This document shows, piece after piece, positions 15,226 through 24,161 of a DNA stretch of 41,245 nucleotides (the first letter of the stretch is position 1; every line of letters starts with the position of its first letter). The translations under genes and the position numbers were made by a program. Under the pieces are notes generated by a model. The model saw only the letters and a list, made by a program, of their open reading frames with translations, searched no databases and was not told the DNA's origin. Source of the stretch: Alistipes sp. (GTDB lineage Bacteria; Bacteroidota; Bacteroidia; Bacteroidales; Rikenellaceae); NCBI GenBank assembly GCA_029059935.1, contig JAIDUZ010000086.1, positions 1 to 41,245 of the forward strand. Direction: 5' to 3'.

Positions 15226-16549
15226 CGATCTCTTTTTTCAAGTCGGCAACAAACAATAAACATTCTACGGGCGTCGCCGCTTCCAGTCGGAATTCGCGGA
15301 TCAGACGCGCCACCCGTTCTTCTTTCGTCTCGCGTCGGGCCGGGTCGCGGGTCGTGCGGGCCGCCGCCGTTTCGTTCCGGCCGGTCGGGAGCGCTCCGCC
15401 CCGGGCGGCCGACCATCGCAGCAGCGGATTCGCGGTCGTCGGGCGAGCCGCATCGCCAGCGGCCGCATTCTCGGCGGGCGGCGCAGGCTTCTCCGAAGCG
15501 AGCGCCGCATAGGACCGCAGGGCCTCGGATCGCTCCGTTCGGAGCATCCCCGCCGCCATCTCTCGCGACAGCATGGCCATCGGTTGGGTCGGGGCGTTTC
15601 CGGACAGCTCCGCTTCGCCATAATGGCGGTTTTCCGGCCCGAATGCCTGCCGGTCGGCCCGTTGCCCCAGACAGTCAAGTTCGCGGCCAGGATGGTTCGT
15701 TTGCAGAGCCGAGCGGTCGAGTTTGCGGCCAGGATGGTTCGTTTGCAGAGCCGAGCGGTCGGTTTCGCGGCCCGGACGCAGCAGCTTGCGCAGCAGACGC
15801 CCCAGCCAAGCGGTTCGCGCCGGGGTCTCCGCGCCGGCCGCCGGGCCCGATTCGGAGCCATGCGGCCCGTCGGTGCCGTAAGTCATACGGCTGCCGTCGC
15901 CAGACACCGCAGTCGCAGGCATCGCAACGCGCACGGCCTGCCATGTTCCCGACTCCCGGTCACCGTTCCCGGTACCTCGGAATTCGGCCCCCGGTTCGTG
16001 GTCCGCAGGGTTCGTCGCCGGCCCCCGAGAGCCGCCCGGGAAGGTCTCCTGTTCCACAGCCCCCCTTCCCCCCAGTGTTCGCACCGGTTGCTTCGGCCCC
16101 GTCGTGCCGGCCGCAAGGGCCGGATTGTCGGGCAGCAGGTCGGCGGGATGCACGAACAGATTGCCTGTGTTGTCGCCTCGTCCCAGCGTGGGTAGATAGG
16201 CTTTGCTGCTGCCGCGGGGCCGCCGTTCCTTGAGCGGAAGGGCCGCCTTCCAAGCTTCGCAGGCTGCTGTGTCGATGCGTTCCCCAAGAGTTATCTCCAC
16301 CCGCCCGTCGGAGAGGGGCCGGGGCGCCGAAGGGAAGTATTTCGCTATGGCCGCCGCCGGAAACCCTATCGATGCCACCTCGCGAGCGCAGTACTTGATG
16401 CGTTTCTTGGATGGTTTGAAGGAGGAAATCCGGCTCACGCATGCGAATGCCGACCGGTCGTAAGCCTTGTAAAAGAGGCCTTCGGGGTAGAGAACGATTT
16501 TGTCGTCGTTCCGTTCCTCCCGGCGGGCGATTTCTTCGAAAAAGCGCAT
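15212..16549 (-). CDS. MutS-like DGR accessory protein
   Basis: 445 residues from the chosen start MRFFEEIARREERND. Residues about 1-70 resemble the mismatch-recognition domain of MutS: a helical start, then KIVLYPEGLFYKAYDRSAF (compare the G-FYE---DA pattern) and VASIGFPAAAIAKYF. The rest is low-complexity, Arg/Pro-rich, with two 14-residue repeats (DRSALQTNHPGRKL and DRSALQTNHPGREL), and ends in a Glu/Arg-rich helical stretch. No MutS ATPase domain is present. MutS-like genes are known DGR companions. A plausible job is handling mismatched cDNA-target hybrids. Starts at 16642 or 16783 are possible but pass through unusual Arg/Pro sequence. Confidence 0.65.
   Translation of the reverse strand: MRFFEEIARREERNDDKIVLYPEGLFYKAYDRSAFACVSRISSFKPSKKRIKYCAREVASIGFPAAAIAKYFPSAPRPLSDGRVEITLGERIDTAACEAWKAALPLKERRPRGSSKAYLPTLGRGDNTGNLFVHPADLLPDNPALAAGTTGPKQPVRTLGGRGAVEQETFPGGSRGPATNPADHEPGAEFRGTGNGDRESGTWQAVRVAMPATAVSGDGSRMTYGTDGPHGSESGPAAGAETPARTAWLGRLLRKLLRPGRETDRSALQTNHPGRKLDRSALQTNHPGRELDCLGQRADRQAFGPENRHYGEAELSGNAPTQPMAMLSREMAAGMLRTERSEALRSYAALASEKPAPPAENAAAGDAARPTTANPLLRWSAARGGALPTGRNETAAARTTRDPARRETKEERVARLIREFRLEAATPVECLLFVADLKKEIDGYL
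15681..15764. repeat. Two in-frame 42-bp tandem repeats in the MutS-like gene
   Basis: Copies start with GCGGCCAGGATGGTTCG at 15683 and 15725, with a degenerate third at 15767. The period is 14 codons, so copy number can change without a frameshift. Confidence 0.8.
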
Positions 16550-16748
16550 GTAACTCTCGTTTGCCGCGAAAACTGCGGCCGGTCGTCTCGGCTTCCGGAC
16601 GAGGTCCCGTCGGTCGTGTCCGATGCAAAAAGTCGCTCTCATGGCAGCGGTCCCGATGGCAGGGCTCCCGGAGGAATGCCGAACCGCGCGGAATCGCAGG
16701 GATTGCGCGCGGAGCAAAGGGGGCGGAACTGGAATGAGGGTGATTCGA

Positions 16749-16828
16749 CAAGATAGCGACAAGATAATTCGGGATGTCCACAAGATAAAATCCGAAATAA
16801 TCTTGCGTTATCTTGTAGTGTCAAGATA
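16749..16828. promoter_or_regulatory. Cluster of six CAAGATA boxes
   Basis: CAAGATA occurs at 16749, 16760, 16781 and 16822 on the plus strand, and TATCTTG or AATCTTG at 16799 and 16809. All lie in the leader between the promoter at 16902 and the MutS-like gene. The spacing is uneven and both orientations occur, like operator clusters for a repressor or binding sites for a recombination protein. If translation starts at 16783, part of the cluster would be coding. Confidence 0.6.
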
Positions 16829-16901
16829 ACAATCGGAGCAGAACGACGAGAAAGAACGTCCAAAAAGTCCGAAAACTCAGCGGTCCAGTAGTTTTCAATA
16901 G

Positions 16902-16932
16902 CAAAAATAGTCTTTTTTGAGGAACTTGCAAA
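16902..16932 (-). promoter_or_regulatory. Promoter of the MutS-like/avd/array/RT unit
   Basis: Minus-strand TTTG (16929-16932), 19 nt, TATTTTTG (16902-16909). It lies just after the double terminator of the fimbrial operon, so the retroelement is an independent transcription unit. Confidence 0.7.
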
Positions 16933-16950
16933 AAATATGACCCCAAAATC

Positions 16951-16980
16951 AAAAAAAATTTCGACCGCCTTAAAGGCGGT
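16951..16980 (-). terminator. Second terminator of the fimbrial operon
   Basis: Minus strand: ACCGCCT/AGGCGGT with a 3-nt loop, then CGAAATTTTTTTT. Confidence 0.8.
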
Positions 16981-16984
16981 ATTC

Positions 16985-17011
16985 AAAAAGGGGGCGCCCT
17001 AAAGCGCCCCC
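16985..17011 (-). terminator. First terminator of the fimbrial operon
   Basis: Minus strand: GGGGGCGC/GCGCCCCC with a 6-nt loop, then TTTTT. It follows by about 45 nt the stop codon of the VRCVQE-stop end at 17057, which looks like the original end of the adhesin gene. Confidence 0.88.
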
Positions 17012-17056
17012 TCGATAAAACATGATGCGTTCGTCTCGCTTACGCTCGCTCACTGA

Positions 17057-20000
17057 TTATTCTTGGACGCAGCGCACGGAAAGAGCCGAAGCACGCGTGG
17101 CGTTGTTCAGCGGGTTCACGTTGCCCGCGGTGAAGTTCAGGTTGCCGGAGCGATGGGCGTAGGTGCCATCGGCAGCATAGGACGACGAAGAGCGGTAGTT
17201 GCCCTCCGTGCCGACGCTCGTCAAGGCTCCCGCCCCGGCGCTGCGGTAGCCCGCAGCAGGGATGAAGTACAATCGCTGGATTGAATGTGCCGAAGAGATT
17301 TTTCGGTGTCGCCCCGGCACAGACTGGAGTAAAGAACTGGCTTCGCCGTCGGGAAGCATCGGCCCGGCCAGTGGATTGCTGAATCTATTCTATGACCACG
17401 CTGATGCGAACCGTAATCCGCATCATTCCGGGCCCGGGAGCCGTTTTTCGCCGAAAAGATATTCCATTCGGTTTCAAATATAGTCAAAAAAGATTACAAA
17501 AACAGCGGCAGATGCTGGACGCAGCGCACGGGGAATCCGTTGGCCCGGTTGTTTCCGTTCAGCGGCGTCACTTCGCTGGCAAGAAAGCGCAGATTGCCCG
17601 CATTGTTGTTGCCCGATGCGTAGGACGACGAGGACCAGGCGTAGCCGTACGTGCCGACGACATTCAAGGCTCCCGTCTCGCGGTTGCGGTTGCCCGCAGC
17701 GAAACGTGAGCGGCAATCGCTGGATTGAATGTGCCGGAGAGACCTCGGTGTCGCCCCGGCACAGACTGGGGTGAACAACTGGCTCCGCCGTCGGGAAGCT
17801 CCGGCACAGCCAGTGGATTGCTGAATCTGCCCGGCCGCTCTGACCGAGGCCTTGACCTCCGCCACTCCGGGCCGGAATACGCTGTTGTGATGGATAAAAA
17901 ACGGCCCCCGCAGATGCTTGGACGCAGCGCACGGAAAGAGCCGAAGCGCGATTCGCGTTGTTCAGCGGGTTCACGTTGCTCGCGTTGAAGTTCAAGTAGC
18001 CCGAATTGTAACTGCCCGACGCATAGGACGACGAAGCATGGCAGAGGCCCCACACGCCGACGTTCGCCAAGGCTCCCGACGACTCGTGGCGGTAGCCCGC
18101 AGCAGGCATCGGGAACAATCGCTGGAATGAATGCACAGAAGGAGCAGACGCAGGCCCAACTCCGGAGCAGACTGGGTTGAACAACTGATGCCCTGATCGG
18201 ATCGAACAAGGCCGTCAGCGGATTGTTGAATCTACCGACCGCTCTGACAAAAGCCGTGGCCTTCGTCACTCCGGGTCGACGGGGCGTTTTTTATCAGTGT
18301 GAATTCGCACTGCGGATGCGGAGCCATCGGAAACGGGTTCGCGCAGATGCTGGACGCAGCGCACGGAGAAACCGTTGGCCCGGTTGTCGTTATTCATGGG
18401 GTTCAGACGACTTGCGTCGCAGAAGAAACTGCCCGCGTTGATGTTGCCTGACTCGTAGGACGACGAAGACCACCAGTGCCCGTTCGCGCCGACGTTCGCC
18501 AAGGCTCCCGTCGAGTTGACGCGATAGCCCGTAGCAGACTAAATTGCAATCGCTGGATTGAATGCCGCCGGAGAGATCTTCGGTGTCGCCCCGGCACAGA
18601 CTGGGGTGAATAGCTGAGCGCTCCGTTCCGAAGGGGGTCAGCGGATTGCTGAATCTGCGACCTCACTGGCCGAGGCCTTGACCTCCGCCACTCCGGGTCG
18701 AGGAATCCGTTTCCGACAGCCGCATCTTCCGGTCGCCGAAACAATAGAAACAGCTCCGCGCAGATGCTGTGGACGCAGCGCACGGAAAGGGCGTTCGCCC
18801 GGTTCGCATTGTTCAGAGGTTTCACTTCGCCCGAGCCATAAGCCAGATGGCTCGCGTTGATATTGCCCGAAAGCAGAGGCGACGAAGAGTAGTAGGCGCC
18901 CCACGTGCCGACGTTCACCATGGCTCCCGTCGTGTTGTTGCGGTAGCCCGTAGCAAGCACCCGAAACAATCGCTGGAATGAATGCCGCCGAAGAGACTTT
19001 CGGTGTCGCTCCGGCGCAGACTGGGATGCAAAGCTGGCAACGGCACGGGCGGTCGCCAGCGGATTGCGGAATCTGCGACCGCTCTGGCCGAAGCCGTAGC
19101 CCCGGCCACTCCGGGTCGACGGAGTTGTTTCTATCGTGTCCGGTTTGTCCGGGCGGTCGAAAAAAAGGATAAAAAACAGCCTTCGCAGATGCTTGGACGC
19201 AGCGCACGGGAAAACCGTTCGCCCGGTTGTTGTTGTTCAGCGGGTTCACCACAGTGGCATTGAAGCCCAGGTTGCCCGCGTTGATGTTGCCGGAGGCGTA
19301 GGACGACGAGGACCAGGCGTAGCCGCTCGTGCCGACACCGCCCAAGGCTCCCGTACCCGTACGGTCGCGGTAGCCCGCAGTGAAAAGTGAGCCGCAATCG
19401 CTGGATTGAATGCGCCGAAGGGGTTGGGGCGGGCCGCCCCGGCGCAGACTGGGATGCACAGCTGACCATGCCTTCGGAGCATCGTCAGCGGATTGCTGAA
19501 TCTACTCGACCTCACTGGCAAAAGCCGTGACCCCTGCCACTCCGGGTCGGAAAAAGGCTGTTTTTTATCGGTTCCGGCCGGCGGCCGAGCGAAGACGGCC
19601 CGCAGATGCTTGGACGCAGCGCACGGGAAAAGCGAGCGAACGGTACCACCCGAACATCGGAGTCACGCAGTCCGCGAGAAAGCGCAGGTAGTCCGAGCGA
19701 CGGTCGCCGGCCAGGAGAGGCGACGAAGACCAGCTGTCACCCTCGTCGCCGACGCCGAGCAAGGCTCCCGACGACTCGTGGCGGTAGCCCGCAGCAGGGG
19801 TTCGGCAATCGCTGGACTGGATATGCCGGAGGGAGCGTTCGCATCGGCCCCGGCACAAACTGGGATGAATAGCTGGCAACGGCACGGGCGGTCGCCAGCG
19901 GATTGCGGAATCTGCATTGCCGCACTGGCGCGCACCGTAGCACGCACCACTCCGGGCAAAGCCGTTCATTCGTTCGGAGCGCCTGCCGTCTGAGGGACCG

Positions 20001-20367
20001 GTCGGAAACAGCTTGCAGATGCTGGACGCAGCGCACGGAGTAGGCATTCGAACGATACCATCCATTCAGCGGGTTCACGTTGCCCGCAGTGAAGTTCAGG
20101 TTGATCACGTTGACACTGCCGGTCGCATAGGTCGACGACGACCGGTAGTTGCCTTCTGTGCCGATGCCGCCCAAAGCTCCCGTCTCACGGTTGCGGTAAC
20201 CCGCAGCAGGGGGTTCATGACAATCGCTGGATTGAATGCGCCGGAGGAGTTTCGCAGCTCCGGCACAGACTGGGATACAAAGCTGGCAACGGCACGGAGG
20301 GTCGCCAGCGGATTGCGGAATCTGCGACCGCACTGACAGAAGCCGTAGCCTCCGCCATTCCGGGTCC
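17057..20367 (-). repeat. Array 2: eight cassettes downstream of the adhesin gene
   Basis: Cassettes 1' to 8' at 17062-17432, 17515-17872, 17917-18277, 18350-18699, 18767-19117, 19192-19548, 19609-19957 and 20022-20367 are base-for-base equivalents of cassettes 1-8 at an offset of 7657. They lie in the 3' part of the fimbrial transcript, between the expressed variable region and the terminators. Cassette 1' alone ends with a proper VRCVQE-stop at 17057-17059, because the sequence past the duplication boundary is that of the adhesin locus. The promoter-like TATATTTG recurs at 17475-17482. Confidence 0.9.
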
Positions 20368-20566
20368 GAAAGCTGTTTCGGCCGAAATCCCCGAACCCGA
20401 AAGCGGCCGCCCCGCAGATGCTTGGACGCAGCGCACGGAAAGACCGTTCGCCCGGTTCGTGTTGTTCAGCGGGTTCACGTTGCCCGCGTTGAAGTTCAGG
20501 AAGCCCGCGTTGATGTTGCCGGAGGCGTAGGACGACGAGGCCCAGACGTCGCCCTCGCCGCCGACG
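17062..20566. repeat. 3505-bp duplication, copy 2 (copy 1 at 9405-12909)
   Basis: I saw no difference between the copies where I compared them, and all reading frames translate alike in both. The left boundary is the CTTGGACGCAG that encodes CVQ at the end of U1. The right boundary lies inside U9 and the expressed variable region, 146 bp in. Both boundaries are therefore in adhesin-variable sequence, as recombination between U segments would give. Confidence 0.9.
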
Positions 20567-22629
20567 CTCGTCAAGGCTCCGCCGTCACGGAGGCGGTAGC
20601 CCGCAGCAGGATAGAAAGTCGACGCACCCTTGCCTGTATCTGCATAATAGAACTTCCAACCGTGGTCGGTAGCAAACGAAGTCTTGTTGGCTACGTTGAA
20701 TTCAGTATCCGTCGACGAGTTGTTACCGGTGGTGGTGAAGTTGGTCCAAGTGTACTGGGGCGGCACCATGTAACCTGCCGGACACGGGTCGTAGATGGTC
20801 TTCTTTGTATTATTCTTATTCAGATTGGTCACGGTAACCGAACCGGAGACGTCGCTGCGGTTGCCCCACAGATAGTTGTTCTGATTAGCGACAGCCTCGG
20901 CATAGAGCCAGTCGTAGGTAGTGGTGTTGCACTGCGTGAGGAAGACCGTAGGATTCTTGGTCACGTAATCGAGCGTACCGGTGGTCGACGTCGAAACCTT
21001 GGTGTGGTCGGCATCGGTCCATTTCTGGCCCATGGTGCTCTCGGCGAACGTGGTGCCCGAAGTAGCGGCGGAACCTACGAACGGGTCCTTGCGGCCCCAC
21101 TGGTAGAGCAGACCGAACGCAGCGGGATCGGCCGTATTGTTGTTGGCGGCACCGAGGTTGCGGTTCATCATCTTCGGAGCGGTAACACCCGTGACGCTGG
21201 GGTGAACCTTATACGTTTCGAGTCCGGAAGCGGGATTGTAAACCGTAGACCAGATGTGCCAGCTCCACAGGATGTTGCCACCCGAAGCAGCATCGCGAAC
21301 AGCGATCAGGGCGTTACCCTCGCGTACAGCCTTGTCGACGCTACCGGCCGTCGAGAAGTAGACGTAGTTGCCGATGAGCTTCATCCGGCGGATGAGGTAC
21401 TTGTCGGACGTAGTCTCCCACAGAATAGCGGCACCCTTGGGAGCGAGGGCCGTGGTGGCGCCGGTGATACCGGTCGTAGCCTTGGCGTTACCCTTCTTGG
21501 TAGCGTCGAAGTAATAGAGCTTGCCCGGGACGGCGACCATGTAGCAGTTAGCCGTACCTCCATCACTCAGATTGGTAACATCATCAGCCGACCAAACACG
21601 CAAGTCGGCCGAACCGTTGGTACCCTTGATAGTGGGATTGATGGTGTAGACCGTGTTGCGCTTGACGTTGAAGTCGGTGGTGGAGTTGTCACCGGGGAAG
21701 ATTTCATAGTAGATGTTCTTACCCGAGATGGTACCGGTGATGCGCATGCTCATGGCCTTCTCGGGAGCATCCCACCACGACTTGGTCTTGGCGGTGAGGC
21801 CGGTGACCGTACCGCGCTTGTTCTCGGGAACGTAGAACACGAGGGCGCCCGAAGCCGACGTCTTGGCGTCGTAGGTAGTCCAGAACGACTGCTTGGTGGA
21901 AGTGGTGGCAGCCGACGTGAGGTAGATATGCTGCGGCACGTTGAGGAGATCGACCTTCGAGATGGTGAAACCTGTCAACGAATTGGTGATCGTGGTCGAA
22001 ATCTTAGCCACGAGGAACGACATGGGAACCTTGATCGACGTAGCCGACGCAGCCAACGTAGCGGTACCCATCATGGGCAGACCGTTGGTGGCGACATTGG
22101 CAGCCGAAATGGCGGAAGCGAGGATAACCGAGTCGGCCAAGAGCTTGGTCTCGTTATCGCCCTTGCCGTTAGGCGCGCAGTTGGCGAAGACGTAGAGCTT
22201 GCTGCCCGCAGCCTCGTCGATGGTGACGTCGACCGAAGCCTCGCCGGTAGAACCGTCGACCTTGATGTCCGAAGCGGGAACGGCCATAGCGTTGAGTCGC
22301 TTGCCGGCAGCGTCGAACTGCATGATGTAGAGGCTCTTGATGGTCTTCTCGGCAGCGGTGGCGGCAACGGTGGCACGCGTAGCGGGCTGGATGCCGAACG
22401 AGATAGCCGCATCGGCATCCTCCTCCAACTCGGCACGCGAGATGTCGAGACCGGCACTCGTCATGTCGGGAATGGAGAACGAGAACGTCTTAGTAACCTT
22501 CGGGCCGTTGGACTCGAAATCCGAACCGCCGCCGTTGACGTCGACGGAATCGGTGAGATTGTCGTTGTTGCAAGCGGCGAAGAGAACACCGAAGCAAACG
22601 AGCAAAATCAATTTACTTAAGTTTTTCAT
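20215..22629 (-). CDS. Variable fimbrial tip adhesin (DGR/cassette target)
   Basis: 804 residues as read. It has a lipoprotein signal with Cys at 20 (LLVCFGVLFAACNND). Residues about 45-350 form a fimbrillin-like beta domain. A segment around GGTANCYMVAVPGKLYYFD follows, then a Fib_succ_major/C-type-lectin-like domain (NRNLGAAN, LLYQWGRKDPFVG, YDPCPAGYMVPP, about 500-736) that ends in the variable region GYR...SVRCVQ (about 673-736). The last 68 residues after CVQ are read from the linker and cassette S8' and end at a chance stop; the ancestral gene probably ended VRCVQE. It is the last gene of the fimbrial operon, consistent with a pilus tip that binds ligands through a changeable surface. 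Confidence 0.85.
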   Translation of the reverse strand: MKNLSKLILLVCFGVLFAACNNDNLTDSVDVNGGGSDFESNGPKVTKTFSFSIPDMTSAGLDISRAELEEDADAAISFGIQPATRATVAATAAEKTIKSLYIMQFDAAGKRLNAMAVPASDIKVDGSTGEASVDVTIDEAAGSKLYVFANCAPNGKGDNETKLLADSVILASAISAANVATNGLPMMGTATLAASATSIKVPMSFLVAKISTTITNSLTGFTISKVDLLNVPQHIYLTSAATTSTKQSFWTTYDAKTSASGALVFYVPENKRGTVTGLTAKTKSWWDAPEKAMSMRITGTISGKNIYYEIFPGDNSTTDFNVKRNTVYTINPTIKGTNGSADLRVWSADDVTNLSDGGTANCYMVAVPGKLYYFDATKKGNAKATTGITGATTALAPKGAAILWETTSDKYLIRRMKLIGNYVYFSTAGSVDKAVREGNALIAVRDAASGGNILWSWHIWSTVYNPASGLETYKVHPSVTGVTAPKMMNRNLGAANNNTADPAAFGLLYQWGRKDPFVGSAATSGTTFAESTMGQKWTDADHTKVSTSTTGTLDYVTKNPTVFLTQCNTTTYDWLYAEAVANQNNYLWGNRSDVSGSVTVTNLNKNNTKKTIYDPCPAGYMVPPQYTWTNFTTTGNNSSTDTEFNVANKTSFATDHGWKFYYADTGKGASTFYPAAGYRLRDGGALTSVGGEGDVWASSSYASGNINAGFLNFNAGNVNPLNNTNRANGLSVRCVQASAGRPLSGSGISAETAFGPGMAEATASVSAVADSAIRWRPSVPLPALYPSLCRSCETPPAHSIQRLS
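20421..20610 (-). other. Expressed variable region (VR0)
   Basis: This encodes GYRLRDGGALTSVG through VRCVQ. 20421-20566 equals U9. The following bases up to the GYR codons match U12 (shared GCCGACGCTCG and CTCCGCCGTCACGG) except for one A-to-T in the first variable codon. The expressed end is therefore a chimera of two archive units, with the junction in the stretch GTCGGC shared by most units. Confidence 0.82.
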
Positions 22630-22707
22630 GATTTGAAAATTTTGCGATAATCGCCTGTTATTAAATTATGTAATATTTATATGTTGTAAAGAGATGAATG
22701 GCCGGAA

Positions 22708-24033
22708 TCAATCGCCCAAAGACTCGGAACCGGTGACGCCATTGCCCCAGTTGCCGGGGGTGGAACCGGCGGTGGAACCCGAACCAATATCGCCCGTATC
22801 GGAAGAACCGCTGTTCCAACCGGTGGAAGTGAGAGCACCGGACAAAACGGGATCGGCACCGATGTCCTCGCTCCAAGTGGGGCTGGGATTCCAACCTCCG
22901 ATGTCGATGGAGGCGTCGGAACCGCTGCCCACCTCGAAGTCGTCCCAATTCTCGACGTTCCAATCACCGACGACGATGTCGACACCGGGCGAAGCGCCCA
23001 TTTCGAGATTGCCCCAATCGACCTCGGAACCCCAAGGCTGAACCTGGAGAATCAAGGTGATGATGCTACCCTTCAAGACGACCTTGAAATTGTAGTGGTA
23101 ACCGGGATTGAAAGCCATGGCCGGCACCTTGGCCGTGGGAAGCACGGACTGATTCTTGTTATTATTCGTGTCGTTGAACCGCACCGTGAGGTTGAAATCG
23201 AAATCCTCCTCGGTCTTGGGCAAGACGACGCCGAAGCAATCGTAGGGAGTGACCTTGCCGACGCTGTCATAGGTGACCTCGCCCTCGGGCAAGACGAAGA
23301 ACCCGGTATTGGTCTTCGTGCTGACGTCCAACGCCTTGAGCAACAAAGAAGGAGTCGACGGCGACGCAGCGATGCGATTGACGTAGATCGTATCGACCTT
23401 GATACTCCGGATAGCCGAACTGGTGCTCTTACGCTCGATGGAGAACGACAATTTCGAACACTTGCGGTCCAAAGTAGTCAACGTGACGGGGTGCTTCTCG
23501 ACGCCGGAGGGAATGACAGCCGTAGTGAGCGACGCGGCATGGTCGGTAGCGTGCTTGATGGCGACCTTATACTTATCGGCACCCGACTTGGCGATTTCGG
23601 CGGCGGGAGTGAAGGCGTAGAAATCGTAGGTACCGGCCCGCAGACGGATGGAAGCGGGAGTAGCAGCCGAAGCGACGACCTTACCGTCGGCATCGACCAC
23701 GCAAGGCTTCAACGAACCGTCGGCCTGGACGACATAGGTAGCCTCGCCGTAGGGAGCGGAAACCTGCGTGTCGGAAGCGATGTCGGCCGAAGAACCCTTG
23801 CGCTGGAAAGCCAAGATACGGACCGTAGCGTCCTTATCCAGGTTGACGATACCCGAAGTGGTCGGAGGCGTGGTGACGCTACCGTCGGCAGCTCGCGGCG
23901 TGGGCATGACATCGGCCACGACGCCGGAGATCAAGAAGCTGACGTCGACCCTGTCGGCATCGGACTCGCGCAACTCGGACTTGTGGCAAGCAACCGCAAG
24001 GAACAGCAACGAAATAAATAAAAACTTCTTCAT
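22708..24033 (-). CDS. Fimbrillin-clan lipoprotein with Trp/Gly-rich tail
   Basis: 441 residues. The start at 24033 gives a clean lipoprotein signal (MKKFLFISLLFLAVAC); the longer frame to 24243 does not. The body has fimbrillin-type elements (GTYDFYAFTPAAE, ATDHAASLT, LDRKCSKLSFSIERK, GYHYNFKVVLKGSIITL) and may belong to the BF2992-like group. The last 100 residues are a low-complexity acidic stretch with repeated W, G and S (VDWGNLEMG, VGDWNVENW, GGWNPSPTW). It lies 78 nt before the tip adhesin gene and is a candidate adaptor between shaft and tip. That role is inferred from position. Confidence 0.78.
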   Translation of the reverse strand: MKKFLFISLLFLAVACHKSELRESDADRVDVSFLISGVVADVMPTPRAADGSVTTPPTTSGIVNLDKDATVRILAFQRKGSSADIASDTQVSAPYGEATYVVQADGSLKPCVVDADGKVVASAATPASIRLRAGTYDFYAFTPAAEIAKSGADKYKVAIKHATDHAASLTTAVIPSGVEKHPVTLTTLDRKCSKLSFSIERKSTSSAIRSIKVDTIYVNRIAASPSTPSLLLKALDVSTKTNTGFFVLPEGEVTYDSVGKVTPYDCFGVVLPKTEEDFDFNLTVRFNDTNNNKNQSVLPTAKVPAMAFNPGYHYNFKVVLKGSIITLILQVQPWGSEVDWGNLEMGASPGVDIVVGDWNVENWDDFEVGSGSDASIDIGGWNPSPTWSEDIGADPVLSGALTSTGWNSGSSDTGDIGSGSTAGSTPGNWGNGVTGSESLGD

Positions 24034-24161
24034 GTAACAACTTATTTTAATCGACTTCCATCCGGCGGAAGCTCCCTCCCCGCCACCCGCCGCCGGGGAA
24101 GCGCCGAAGCGCCCCGAAGCGCGGGAAAACCGGGAGAAACGCCCGACCGGACGGGCAGTAA

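Noticed and set aside
9362..20367. CRISPR array
   Set aside because: Units are about 0.4 kb, the repeated part is 140-180 nt with several hairpins, the variable part codes for one protein family, and there are no cas genes.
17062..20566. Duplication dismissed as an assembly artefact
   Set aside because: The flanks of the two copies are unique and functional: a native stop and terminators on one side, the RT leader on the other. Both junctions fall in variable sequence. It still needs long-read proof.
20236..22620. 794-residue plus-strand frame opposite the adhesin gene
   Set aside because: It mirrors the adhesin codons, has no promoter or recognisable domain, and starts inside cassette S8'. 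A GC-rich antisense shadow. The same holds for the long plus frame opposite rpoC (36368-40534).
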